Notes: generated from the sequence alone by a model not told the origin. A stretch of 61,979 bases of DNA from Pseudomonas helleri (GCF_001043025.1 NZ_JYLD01000023.1:1-61979), one strand, 5' to 3'. Counted from the stretch's first letter, positions 35,671 to 44,432 are shown. A program made the numbers and translations.

Positions 35671-38325
35671 ATGAGTATCAAAAACCTTCAAGATAATACG
35701 AGTGGAACGATATACATCGGCAGTAAACCTGTGCCTGTTGATAGACCCTCCGATCAGGGCTTTTTCAGTATTGGTGGGGGAGCAGGTTTTTCGGGAGGGT
35801 TCGGTGGCTCTAGTGGCAAGCGTGCAAAAAAACGTGCAAGAGCCAGAGCCCGGGCCCGGGCGGAGGCCCAAGCAATAGCGGAGGGTGCGCTACGGGAGCA
35901 AGCGCAAGAGCAGGCCCGAGTACAAGCGGCTGCGCAAGCAGTGGCCCATCAACAACGAGTCAGTGCATTCGCTCACACCTATACAGCAACAAAAGCAGAA
36001 ATTGATCGTCGTTATATTGCCAAGGCTTCAGGGTTGGAAGAGTCAATTAAGGCACAACTAGAAGCCTTGAAAAAACCGATTGATGTTAATGCCAGTGAAC
36101 GGCTGCAGCTTCATCTAATTACTCTCGAGCGTGACCAAGTCAATACACTGATTGCAATGAAAAATGCAGAGTTGAGACTCTCTGATACTGCCGCTAAATC
36201 TTTTGACGGTCATGATCCGCTGGCTCGCTCGTTACAAGACTACTTGGCGCAACTCTCTACAACTGATGCTAATCAAACGGCTGTCAACCAAGCTCATCAT
36301 GCCTGGGAACAAGCCTATTCCGCCGCACAACAGGCCAAGGAGTTGGCCAGCGTTATCAGCTTGCTGACTGAAAAAGCTAACGCATTAACCACCCACCATG
36401 CCGAACAAAAAGTGCTTTGGCACTCCCGTGAGCAGCAGTGGGAGCGTCATCGTCAGCATGCAGAACAACGCGAAGCGCGCATCGGCTTCAAGTTGCAAGC
36501 TGATGAGCAGGCGCGCCATGAGTGGCGTCAGCAGGCCAATACCCTAAGCGTGACCCTGCCTTCATCCCCTGCCGGCGGGATGCTGTTAACACATGCTGGA
36601 GCAATGGTAGGCCAAGGTCTGGCAGAGATTTCCGGGGCCGTTGCCCGGGCTATCCAGGCGATAGATGTTGCAAAACTGTCGCAGTGGGCGGGGAGTCAAT
36701 TATTAGACGCTGCGAAGCTAAACCCTGCAGTACGCATTGTAATCATGTCACTGACCCCTTCTGAGTTGGGGGATGGCGAGTTAAGCCCTGAACAGCGCAA
36801 TCGTTTTTATGAAGGTTTTGCGGTGCCTGCAACCGGTTTGAACCTTGCCGAAGGTCAAGACCTTAAGTCGATTGCTGATGTGAAGGGCACCGTTGAGTTG
36901 CCGTATCGAGTCAAGTCCGAACCTGTGCAGGGCGGCGCCCAAATTATCATCCTGGCCACAGGTGGTGATATCTCGGGTAGCGTGCCGGTTATCAATGCTG
37001 TTCACGATCCATTGACCGATACCTATGTAGCGATCACGCCGGGAGTCAATGCTAAACAACTGCATTTCTCTGCGACGACATCGGTCACGGCGCCCAGTAC
37101 GCCTGTTCAAACTTCAACGACGACGCAGACCCGTGCGTATTTTCCAGAGCCAGTGATCGAGGCTATTCCTGCAGGAGCCGATACTCGTTTTAACGACTGT
37201 ATTGTGTGTTTACCGGGCTTACCGGCCATGTATCTGTCGTTTGGTGTGCCGCCTGCTGGAACGGGAGTGGTTTCGGGTCTTGGTCGTCCCGCAACGTTGG
37301 AATGGTCGAAGGCTGCGAGCCAGGCGGCAGGCGTGGCGATTCCTGCCTCTGTCGGTGATCGGCTACGCGGTCGAGAATTCGCTTCACTTGGGGCGTTCAA
37401 TGAGTCGATGTGGCGCGCCATCGCCCAAGACTCAAAAGCGCTTGGGTCTTTAAGTGAGGTTAATAAACACCGTGTGGCTCAAGGCTTTGCACCTTACGCA
37501 CCAAAGGAGCAGTGGTCGGGTGAGTATCGGGAGCTGGAATTACGCACGCATAATCCGACGTTGCTAAGTATTGAGCCTTATAACCTTGATAACTTTAGTA
37601 TCAGCGCACCCAATGGCGTTAAAGGGGGTCGTCCCGTCCCGCCGGTCTTTGAGCCTTGGTCGTTAACGCCATTAAACCTGCTGGAGGCCGGGCATCAAGG
37701 GCATATCTACTGGAAGCCGCTGATTCCGGCAGGCACTGACGCCCTCGGCCCGACCACGCTGCCCATAGCACCCGAACTGCCGATCATTTACCCCGGCGAG
37801 ACTACTGATCCGGTTGGGTCGCAAACTGAAACACTCCCGAGCGCCAACCCAGGTGACGTTAATGCGAGCATCCCGGGGGTTGGTGAGGATACGGATTTAC
37901 CGTCGCCGGATGTGCTGTTTGCTAAGCCTCCGGTCAGGCCGTTGGAGGCAGGGGACTATAATGAGTTAAGTCGCAGGAGCAGAAATGATGGGTATGACAT
38001 TGACCATATTCCTTCACGTAGGGCAATTGAGATTTCAATTAAAATGAGTGCGCCTGAACTTCCTCGGAACTTTATTGATGCGGCACTAAATAGCGCCGCC
38101 GGAATTGCAATTCCATCTCGAGTTCATCAAAAGTTTAGTGAAACCTACGGAGGTAGAAATTCACAAGCACAGCAGAACCTCGATAGTTCAGATCTTCGAG
38201 GTGCAGCAGACCGGAATTTCAATGCAATAAAAATAGGTCTGCTGGAGGAAGGCTTCACAGAACTAGAAATTGAAAATGCCCGTCAAGAGCTGCATGCTCA
38301 TAACGAAAGTAAAGGATTGTATTAA
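35671..38325 (+). CDS. S-type pyocin-like bacteriocin with C-terminal toxin domain
   Basis: 884 aa. Layout: short N-terminus; glycine-rich segment (34-48) running into a basic stretch KRAKKRARARARARAEA (50-66); long coiled-coil (about 66-290); Pyocin_S-type translocation domain (about 345-500); a region aligning with the colicin/pyocin HNH DNase fold (about 505-650: SGLGRP, IPASVGDRLRGREF, ELRTHNPT, YNLDNFSISAP) in which the catalytic HH pair is replaced by RT and downstream histidines are missing; a proline-rich linker (655-760); and a distinct C-terminal domain (761-884) with DIDHIPSRRAI. Killing is presumably by that last domain, whose activity is not identified. GGAG ribosome site. No LexA or PrtN box was recognised upstream. 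Overlaps its immunity gene by one base. Confidence 0.85.
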   Translation: MSIKNLQDNTSGTIYIGSKPVPVDRPSDQGFFSIGGGAGFSGGFGGSSGKRAKKRARARARARAEAQAIAEGALREQAQEQARVQAAAQAVAHQQRVSAFAHTYTATKAEIDRRYIAKASGLEESIKAQLEALKKPIDVNASERLQLHLITLERDQVNTLIAMKNAELRLSDTAAKSFDGHDPLARSLQDYLAQLSTTDANQTAVNQAHHAWEQAYSAAQQAKELASVISLLTEKANALTTHHAEQKVLWHSREQQWERHRQHAEQREARIGFKLQADEQARHEWRQQANTLSVTLPSSPAGGMLLTHAGAMVGQGLAEISGAVARAIQAIDVAKLSQWAGSQLLDAAKLNPAVRIVIMSLTPSELGDGELSPEQRNRFYEGFAVPATGLNLAEGQDLKSIADVKGTVELPYRVKSEPVQGGAQIIILATGGDISGSVPVINAVHDPLTDTYVAITPGVNAKQLHFSATTSVTAPSTPVQTSTTTQTRAYFPEPVIEAIPAGADTRFNDCIVCLPGLPAMYLSFGVPPAGTGVVSGLGRPATLEWSKAASQAAGVAIPASVGDRLRGREFASLGAFNESMWRAIAQDSKALGSLSEVNKHRVAQGFAPYAPKEQWSGEYRELELRTHNPTLLSIEPYNLDNFSISAPNGVKGGRPVPPVFEPWSLTPLNLLEAGHQGHIYWKPLIPAGTDALGPTTLPIAPELPIIYPGETTDPVGSQTETLPSANPGDVNASIPGVGEDTDLPSPDVLFAKPPVRPLEAGDYNELSRRSRNDGYDIDHIPSRRAIEISIKMSAPELPRNFIDAALNSAAGIAIPSRVHQKFSETYGGRNSQAQQNLDSSDLRGAADRNFNAIKIGLLEEGFTELEIENARQELHAHNESKGLY

Positions 38326-38801
38326 TGGACGTGAAACAGTTTGATAAATTGCTGAGAAATTTAGGCGAAAATTACAATGCCTTAATTACGTCCGGTGCAA
38401 TATTGCCTAAATCCTTGCAGGAGCTTTATCCTGGAAGGGATTGGGTGGATATACAACCAGAAGATGGTGTCGAATTAAGTTTTTGGGGTGAGACTGAGCG
38501 GTTAGAAAGAATTTTTTTCACCCTGTTAGAGTCTATACCAGGTGTACCCATTTATCGTGGAGAGCTGCCAGCTCCATATGCGCTCATTATGAACCAATCT
38601 AAAGTGAGAGAATTTTTTGGTCAGCCTCTGGAGATAGTTGGTCCGGTTAAATTGCCACATCCTATTGGTTGGAAAGGCGGGTGGGATTCTTTTAAGTTGG
38701 ATGAAGTTGAATATCCGAATACTAAAGTTGTATTTCAGTATACGGAAGATCTAAATGTTGAAGTGCTAAATTTCACCTTGATCGACAAAGGCCACGATTA
38801 A
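38325..38801 (+). CDS. probable immunity protein (DUF6392-like)
   Basis: 158 aa, acidic, no signal or membrane helix. LPKSLQELYPGRDWVDIQPEDGVELSFWGET and PYALIMNQSKVREFFGQPLEIVGP fit the DUF6392 family found beside S-type pyocins. Its ATG shares its A with the toxin stop codon (TAATG), the tight coupling expected of a toxin/immunity pair. Clearly AT-richer than the surrounding genome. It should neutralise the C-terminal domain of the upstream protein. A 10-bp stem (38809-38838) follows as a weak terminator. Confidence 0.7.
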   Translation: MDVKQFDKLLRNLGENYNALITSGAILPKSLQELYPGRDWVDIQPEDGVELSFWGETERLERIFFTLLESIPGVPIYRGELPAPYALIMNQSKVREFFGQPLEIVGPVKLPHPIGWKGGWDSFKLDEVEYPNTKVVFQYTEDLNVEVLNFTLIDKGHD

Positions 38802-38922
38802 GTCATTTACGTGCGCTCGAAAGCTCAAGAGTGCACGTGATTCAATGTGTGTAAATAAAACATATACTAGTTTGTATGCGGCGTGTTTGTGCCTATTAAA
38901 TTATTATCAGGAAGCTCATAGG

Positions 38923-40815
38923 ATGGAACTTAAAGCCACGTTACAAGACTACACGCAGCCCGAATTTTTAGCGCTAGTTGAAAAGATATGGGCGGTGGAT
39001 GTTCGTAAGCAAGACCATGACATGTTAATTGCCCACTTCGATCGTGTATCAGGGCATCCCAAAGGGGCTGACTTGATTTTTTACCCTGGCGCAGAGATTG
39101 ATGGCCTGGGACACAGTGCAGGAACCGTGGTGGAACGTGTGAAGCGTTGGCAAAACAGCCAAGGTAAGGCGGCTTATAAAGACAATGTTTGGCCCGTAGT
39201 GCCGGTAAGACCTGGCGATCGATTGAGTGTGGCAGAGCGAGCGTCGAAGAGTTCTGCCAAGAACCTTTCCGCAGCTCAACAGCTGGACCACGATGTTGGT
39301 ATGGCGGGATCTGCGGCAGATCAATCATTGGCGCAGTTAGAGTCCTGTGTTGTGCAACTGTATTTACCTGCAGTCGGCGTCTCGGCAGAGGGAAATAGGC
39401 AAAACCTCAGCCCGCTTTTGAAACAAGTTGATGCCTTGGAAGAGGCTCGTTTTCAAGTACTTAAGGGCATTCAAAAATTCAATACCTTCAAGATGACAGT
39501 GGCAAGCGCCTTAAAAGGGGCTCAGAGAGATGTCTCCAGCTCTATGTTGGACGCGCACATTCAATCTCAAGTGCTATCGCTGGCTACATCGACGCATGAT
39601 CACTATAGGGCTCGTTTGACGGCGCTGGAGCAGCGGTACAGCGATCTTCATTTGAGGGCGCAGGATACTTTAGCTCGTGCTGGAGAGGTCATCGTTCGAT
39701 TGCGTGAACCATTTGCTGTGCGCACGAGTGCTCACGAACTGACTTTTGAAGCGTCAGTGAGCGATGCCAATTTTCGCCCTTGCTTCTTGATTAGTGGCAC
39801 GCCGCTAAGCGGTGAAAGTAATCTTGACAGGCTTGATCGAGCTGTACGTTCCACAGTTGCAGAATTCGCTTGGCGGATTACCTCTAGCGATGAGGAATAT
39901 CTTGGGTATTTGGCAACTATCCTGTTATTTCACTTCGATAACGTGGGCGACGAGCAGCATTTTGGAATGAGTGTTCCATTGTCAGAGCTTGTTCCGGTGG
40001 AAGGGCGTAATTGGGCAAGTCTCGCCCATGCGCAAGCTACCGTTTATTTACCCTTTCGATTGCACTGCGCAACAGTGGCCTCGAAACCCGGGCGCTTTGC
40101 TCAAGGTCTCAGGCAGATTGAAGAGTTGTCTCAGGTTTATCTCATGCCGATAAATAGCAGCACGATGGCTTCTGTCAGAGTCAGATCTGCCGTGTGGGAT
40201 CTACAGCGCCAGGCATTCAGTTTTACCTCAGACGGATTGATGCCAAGAACGGTTCTTTGGACGTTGCCTAAAACGCTCCAATCTGTTCAAGACAACCTTA
40301 TTGAGGGCCGTGATGTACGCAGTCGAGTCAGTTGTCGAGACGTGCCTAGCTTGCCAACACTTGAGTTGCATACAGAGATAGCAGGTGTTGAGTTCGATGA
40401 TTATGTCGTGGTGTTTCCTGAGGGGGCTGGAATTGATCCTCTTTATGTGATGTTCAAGGACGCTCGCGAGTATGCGGGTGTTGTTACAGGCTTAGGTCAA
40501 CCAGTGGGCGAAGGATGGTTGAGCTCTGCTCTAAAGGACGAGGGAGCTGCAGTACCTTCTCCTGTTGCTGACCTCTTGCGAGGTCAAGTTTTTAAACGTT
40601 TCGATCTTTTTACTCGGGCCTTTTGGAAAGCCGTAGCGGCTAACCCATCGTTGAGCAATCAATTCAGTGCATTAAACCAGCAGCATATGCAGAACGGTGG
40701 TGCTCCTTTTGCGGATGAAGCTGGATCAAAAGATCAATTTTTATTGTTGCACCGCAAAACAGTAGCCGAAGGCGGTTCGGTTTATGACGTGGATAATCTG
40801 TTGATCGACTACTGA
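38923..40815 (+). CDS. colicin-DNase immunity domain fused to a pyocin scaffold with dead HNH DNase
   Basis: 630 aa. Residues 1-88 are a complete Im2/Im9-like immunity domain (MELKATLQDYTQPEFLALVEK; SGHPKGADLIFYPG, with Asp50 and Tyr54 of the DNase-binding patch kept and the first Tyr replaced by Phe53). Then comes a helical region (about 100-260), a Pyocin_S-type domain (about 330-480) and a colicin E9-like DNase domain (about 505-630: GLGQPVGEGWLSSALKDEG, LRGQVFKRFDLFTRAFWKAV). The DNase is dead by sequence: the HH pair is LH (609-610), and the chain stops at VYDVDNLLIDY, before the last metal-binding histidines. No receptor-binding or TonB region is seen. The start at 38923 is the family start, with an AGGA site; a frame 26 codons longer is possible. 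The role may be cytoplasmic immunity or a decoy. Confidence 0.82.
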   Translation: MELKATLQDYTQPEFLALVEKIWAVDVRKQDHDMLIAHFDRVSGHPKGADLIFYPGAEIDGLGHSAGTVVERVKRWQNSQGKAAYKDNVWPVVPVRPGDRLSVAERASKSSAKNLSAAQQLDHDVGMAGSAADQSLAQLESCVVQLYLPAVGVSAEGNRQNLSPLLKQVDALEEARFQVLKGIQKFNTFKMTVASALKGAQRDVSSSMLDAHIQSQVLSLATSTHDHYRARLTALEQRYSDLHLRAQDTLARAGEVIVRLREPFAVRTSAHELTFEASVSDANFRPCFLISGTPLSGESNLDRLDRAVRSTVAEFAWRITSSDEEYLGYLATILLFHFDNVGDEQHFGMSVPLSELVPVEGRNWASLAHAQATVYLPFRLHCATVASKPGRFAQGLRQIEELSQVYLMPINSSTMASVRVRSAVWDLQRQAFSFTSDGLMPRTVLWTLPKTLQSVQDNLIEGRDVRSRVSCRDVPSLPTLELHTEIAGVEFDDYVVVFPEGAGIDPLYVMFKDAREYAGVVTGLGQPVGEGWLSSALKDEGAAVPSPVADLLRGQVFKRFDLFTRAFWKAVAANPSLSNQFSALNQQHMQNGGAPFADEAGSKDQFLLLHRKTVAEGGSVYDVDNLLIDY

Positions 40816-40826
40816 TCACAAGGTGG

Positions 40827-40853
40827 CCATCATTGTGTATCTCAATGATGGCA
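40827..40853 (+). terminator. hairpin closing the bacteriocin island
   Basis: GCCATCATTG and complement around a 7-base loop, just after the fusion gene stop; T run weak. Confidence 0.55.
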
Positions 40854-40863
40854 TTTCATCTAA

Positions 40864-40892
40864 TTGTCACAATCGGTTCATAGAGTGGTCAT
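40864..40892 (+). promoter_or_regulatory. Pho box of pstS (three half-sites)
   Basis: TTGTCAC, GGTTCAT and TGGTCAT separated by exactly four bases each. A GATACT -10 element starts at 40903, ten bases after the last half-site, the spacing expected for PhoB activation. Confidence 0.8.
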
Positions 40893-40948
40893 CAGGCCTG
40901 CTGATACTGGCCCCCGATTCATCTAACCCGGTTTGCTAGGAGTAAGGC

Positions 40949-41935
40949 ATGAAACTGAAGCGTGTGATGGCGGCCCTGACTTTTGTCGCCGCGGGCGTTG
41001 CGGCTGCTAACGCAGTTGCGACGGGTGTAGATCCGACTATCCCGGCTTACACCAAGACCACCGGTGTGTCTGGCAACCTGTCCAGCGTTGGTTCCGATAC
41101 CCTGGCGAACCTGATGACATTGTGGGCTGAGGCTTACAAGAAAGAATATCCAAACGTAAACATCCAGATTCAGGCCGCTGGCTCTGCCACCGCGCCACCT
41201 GCGCTGACGGAAGGCACCTCTAACCTGGGCCCGATGAGCCGCAAAATGAAGGACACCGAACTGGCTGCTTTCGAGCAGAAGTACGGCTACAAGCCAACCG
41301 CCGTGCCGGTGGCTGTGGATGCCCTGGCGGTGTTCGTGCACAAGGACAACCCGATCCAGCACCTGACCATGGAACAAGTGGACGCGATTTTCTCGTCGAC
41401 TCGTCTGTGCGGCGCTAAAGATGACGTGAAGACCTGGGGCGACCTGGGTGTCAAAGGCGACCTGGCCAACAAGCCGGTTCAGCTGTTTGGCCGTAACTCG
41501 GTATCCGGCACGTATGGCTACTTCAAAGAAGAAGCCCTGTGCAAAGGTGACTACAAGCCTAACGTGAACGAGCAACCAGGCTCGGCGTCGGTTGTGCAGT
41601 CCATCAGCTCCTCGCTGAACGGCATCGGTTACTCGGGCATCGGTTACAAAACCGCTAGCGTGAAGACCGTCGCACTGGCCAAAAAAGGCAGCACTGACTT
41701 CATCGAAGACACCGAAGAAAACGCACTGAACGGCAAATACCCGCTGTCGCGTTTCCTTTACGTGTACGTGAACAAGGCGCCTAACAAGCCGCTGAACCCG
41801 CTGGAAGCCGAGTTCATCAAGCTGGTCCTGTCCAAGCAAGGTCAGGAAGTGGTCGTGAAAGACGGCTACATCCCGCTGCCGGCTAAAGTGGCTGCAAAAG
41901 CCTTGGCTGACCTGGGTCTGAAAGAAGGCAACTAA
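40949..41935 (+). CDS. pstS: phosphate-binding periplasmic protein PstS
   Basis: 328 aa. A signal peptide (MKLKRVMAALTFVAAGVAAANAVA) and a type II periplasmic binding fold: VGSDTLANLMTLWAEAYKK, QAAGSATAPPALTEGTSNLGPMSR (phosphate-contacting loops) and FGRNSVSGTYGYFKEEALC. It delivers phosphate to the PstCAB transporter and is normally the most strongly induced Pho gene. It has its own Pho box and, like many pstS genes, a gap with a repeat and a terminator before pstC, so it can be expressed above the rest. Start with AGGAG spacing is clear. Confidence 0.95.
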   Translation: MKLKRVMAALTFVAAGVAAANAVATGVDPTIPAYTKTTGVSGNLSSVGSDTLANLMTLWAEAYKKEYPNVNIQIQAAGSATAPPALTEGTSNLGPMSRKMKDTELAAFEQKYGYKPTAVPVAVDALAVFVHKDNPIQHLTMEQVDAIFSSTRLCGAKDDVKTWGDLGVKGDLANKPVQLFGRNSVSGTYGYFKEEALCKGDYKPNVNEQPGSASVVQSISSSLNGIGYSGIGYKTASVKTVALAKKGSTDFIEDTEENALNGKYPLSRFLYVYVNKAPNKPLNPLEAEFIKLVLSKQGQEVVVKDGYIPLPAKVAAKALADLGLKEGN

Positions 41936-41945
41936 GCCTTCTGCT

Positions 41946-42041
41946 ATGCAGCAGGCTGCGATGAGGTTACGGTGCTAGCCGTTGCCTTGAGGTCTTGAGA
42001 GACTCATCGTAGCCTGCGGTAGCGACTACCGGTTGCTGCAT
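41946..42041. repeat. degenerate REP-like inverted repeat
   Basis: GCAGGCTGCGATGAG and its partner CTCATCGTAGCCTGC with outer ATGCAGCA/TGCTGCAT arms. It resembles the C type in composition and lies between pstS and its terminator. Confidence 0.6.
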
Positions 42042-42060
42042 TTTCGTTCCGCTACCAGGT

Positions 42061-42080
42061 CCGCTGGTCAGCGGTTTTTT
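42061..42080 (+). terminator. terminator after pstS
   Basis: CCGCTG-GT-CAGCGG followed by TTTTTT. It would separate pstS from the pstC promoter. Confidence 0.75.
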
Positions 42081-42109
42081 GCGTCACTGATTTGTCATCT
42101 TTTTGTCAT
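42081..42109 (+). promoter_or_regulatory. Pho box of pstC (three half-sites)
   Basis: GCGTCAC, TTGTCAT and TTGTCAT with four-base spacers; the last two are the best Pho repeats in the window. A TAGGGT hexamer lies ten bases after the last half-site (42120-42125), the same spacing as at pstS. That predicts a start at the A of the pstC ATG. Confidence 0.82.
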
Positions 42110-42131
42110 ACAGGCCCGTTAGGGTGTGCGC

Positions 42132-44417
42132 ATGAATGATCTGGCCAATTCCCGAATGACTTCGACCTCCGCTCCCAAGCGCATTGATTTCAATACGCCT
42201 GAACTCAAACGCAAGCGTCGCATCCGTGCGCTCAAAGATCATCTGACCCGTTGGTATGTGTTTATTGGCGGCCTTGCCGTGCTGGGCGCCATCACGTTGA
42301 TTTTCTTCTTCCTGGGCTATGTGGTGTACCCGCTGTTCCAGGGCGCTGACCTGACCGCCAAAACGGCGATAACGCCGGTGTGGATGCAAGACGCTGGCAA
42401 GCCCCTGATGCTCTCGGTTGAAGAGCAGAATCAGGTCGGTATGCGCGTGTCGGACAAGGGCATGGTGCTGTTCTTTAGCGTCAAGGATGGCAGCGAACTG
42501 TCGCGGGTTAACCTGCCGCTGCCGGTCGATACCCACGTGACTTCGCTCGGTGAAGACCAGCCGGGTAGCCCGGTGGTGGTGTTGGGCTTGTCCAATGGTC
42601 AGGCGCTGGTGTTCCGGCACACCTATAAAGTCAGTTATCCGGATGGCAAAAAGACCATCACCCCGGCCATTGAATACCCGTATGGCGATGCGCCGATCAC
42701 CCTTGACCCGCGCGGCCTCGCGCTGGATCACGTGAACCTCAACGTGAACGACTCCACCGTCGTGCTGGCGGGGTCTACAGGCTCGCAACTGAACGTCGTC
42801 ACGCTGACCAGCGAAGAGAACATGATGACCGGCGAGGTCACCAAGTCCGAAAGCCGCATCGACCTCCCGCAGATGACCGAGAAGGTCAAGGCGCTGTATA
42901 TCGACCCGCGTCAGCAATGGCTGTATGTGGTCAACGGGCGGGCCCAGGCGGACGTGTTCAGCTTGCGCGACAAGAGCCTTAATGGCCGTTACAAACTGCT
43001 GGAAGACGCCAACACCGAAATCACCGCCAGCACGCAATTGGTCGGTGGGATCTCGCTGATTTTTGGTGATTCGAAAGGCGGATTGAGCCAGTGGTTTATG
43101 GCCCGTGATTCGGACGGTGAGCTGCGTTTCAAGCACATCCGTAGCTTCCAGATGGGCACGTCGCCGATTGTTGAAATTACCGCCGAGCAGCGCCGCAAAG
43201 GTTTCCTGGCCCTGGACGCGGCCGGTGAGATTGGCGTGTTCCACAGCACCGCGCATCGCACTTTATTAGTAGAAAAGGTCGCTGAAGGCCCTGGCATCAT
43301 GGCGCTGTCGCCACGTGCCAACCGCATCATCGTGGAAGAGGGCGGCAAGTTGCTCCCGCTGTTCTTGAAGAACCCGCACCCGGAAGTCTCCTGGAGCGCG
43401 CTGTGGAGCAAGGTCTGGTACGAGAACTACGACGCACCTAAATACGTGTGGCAATCCACCGCTGCCAATACCGACTTCGAACCGAAGATGAGCCTGGCGC
43501 CGTTGACCTTCGGGACCTTGAAGGCGGCGTTCTACGCCATGCTGCTGGCTGCACCGCTGGCCGTTGCCGCAGCGATCTATACCGCTTACTTCATGGCCCC
43601 GAGCCTGCGCCGCAAGGTCAAGCCGGTGATCGAGCTGATGGAAGCCATGCCGACGGTGATTCTGGGCTTCTTCGCCGGCCTGTTCCTGGCGCCGTATGTC
43701 GAAGGTCACTTGCCGGGTATTTTCAGCCTGCTGGTGCTGATGCCGGTGGGCATTCTGCTGGCGGGCTTTGGCTGGAGCCGCCTGCCGGAGTCCATTCGTT
43801 TGCGGATCCCGGAAGGCTGGGAAACGATCATTCTGATTCCTGTGGTGCTGCTGGTGTGTGGGCTGTCGCTGTACATGAGCCCGTACATGGAAGCCTGGTT
43901 CTTCGGCGGCGACATGCGCCTGTGGATCTCCCACGACCTGGGCATCACCTACGACCAGCGAAACGCATTGGTGGTGGGCCTGGCGATGGGCTTTGCGGTG
44001 ATCCCGAACATCTACTCGATTGCTGAAGACGCCGTGTTCAGCGTGCCGCGCGGTCTGACGCTAGGCTCGCTGGCGCTGGGCGCTACGCCGTGGCAAACAA
44101 TGACCCGCGTGGTCATCCTGACGGCCAGCCCGGGGATCTTCTCGGCCTTGATGATCGGCATGGGCCGTGCGGTCGGCGAGACCATGATTGTGTTGATGGC
44201 CACGGGTAACACCCCGGTCATGGAACTGAACCTGTTCGAAGGCTTGCGCACCTTGGCGGCGAACGTAGCGGTGGAGATGCCGGAGTCGGAGGTAGGCGGC
44301 AGTCATTACCGCGTGCTGTTCCTCTCGGCACTGGTGCTGCTGTTGTTCACCTTTGTCATGAACACTCTTGCCGAGCTGATCCGTCAGCGTCTGCGCAAGA
44401 AATATTCGTCGCTTTAA
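42132..44417 (+). CDS. pstC: phosphate ABC transporter permease PstC, long form
   Basis: 761 aa. One N-terminal membrane helix (about 45-70), a large extracytoplasmic insert (about 75-430) typical of the long pseudomonad form, then a permease domain of about six helices (about 460-750) with the ABC-binding loop ATPWQTMTRVVILTASPGIFSALMIGMGRAVGETM. Start at 42132 (AGGG eight bases before); a GTG two codons upstream is possible. Sixteen bases separate it from pstA. Confidence 0.93.
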   Translation: MNDLANSRMTSTSAPKRIDFNTPELKRKRRIRALKDHLTRWYVFIGGLAVLGAITLIFFFLGYVVYPLFQGADLTAKTAITPVWMQDAGKPLMLSVEEQNQVGMRVSDKGMVLFFSVKDGSELSRVNLPLPVDTHVTSLGEDQPGSPVVVLGLSNGQALVFRHTYKVSYPDGKKTITPAIEYPYGDAPITLDPRGLALDHVNLNVNDSTVVLAGSTGSQLNVVTLTSEENMMTGEVTKSESRIDLPQMTEKVKALYIDPRQQWLYVVNGRAQADVFSLRDKSLNGRYKLLEDANTEITASTQLVGGISLIFGDSKGGLSQWFMARDSDGELRFKHIRSFQMGTSPIVEITAEQRRKGFLALDAAGEIGVFHSTAHRTLLVEKVAEGPGIMALSPRANRIIVEEGGKLLPLFLKNPHPEVSWSALWSKVWYENYDAPKYVWQSTAANTDFEPKMSLAPLTFGTLKAAFYAMLLAAPLAVAAAIYTAYFMAPSLRRKVKPVIELMEAMPTVILGFFAGLFLAPYVEGHLPGIFSLLVLMPVGILLAGFGWSRLPESIRLRIPEGWETIILIPVVLLVCGLSLYMSPYMEAWFFGGDMRLWISHDLGITYDQRNALVVGLAMGFAVIPNIYSIAEDAVFSVPRGLTLGSLALGATPWQTMTRVVILTASPGIFSALMIGMGRAVGETMIVLMATGNTPVMELNLFEGLRTLAANVAVEMPESEVGGSHYRVLFLSALVLLLFTFVMNTLAELIRQRLRKKYSSL

Positions 44418-44432
44418 GGAAGGTAGAAGTCT

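Noticed and set aside
40816..40860. Remaining part of the DNase domain after the fusion gene stop
   Set aside because: None of the frames after 40815 restores the TPKRHIDIH-type ending, so there is no simple frameshift or nonsense mutation to repair.
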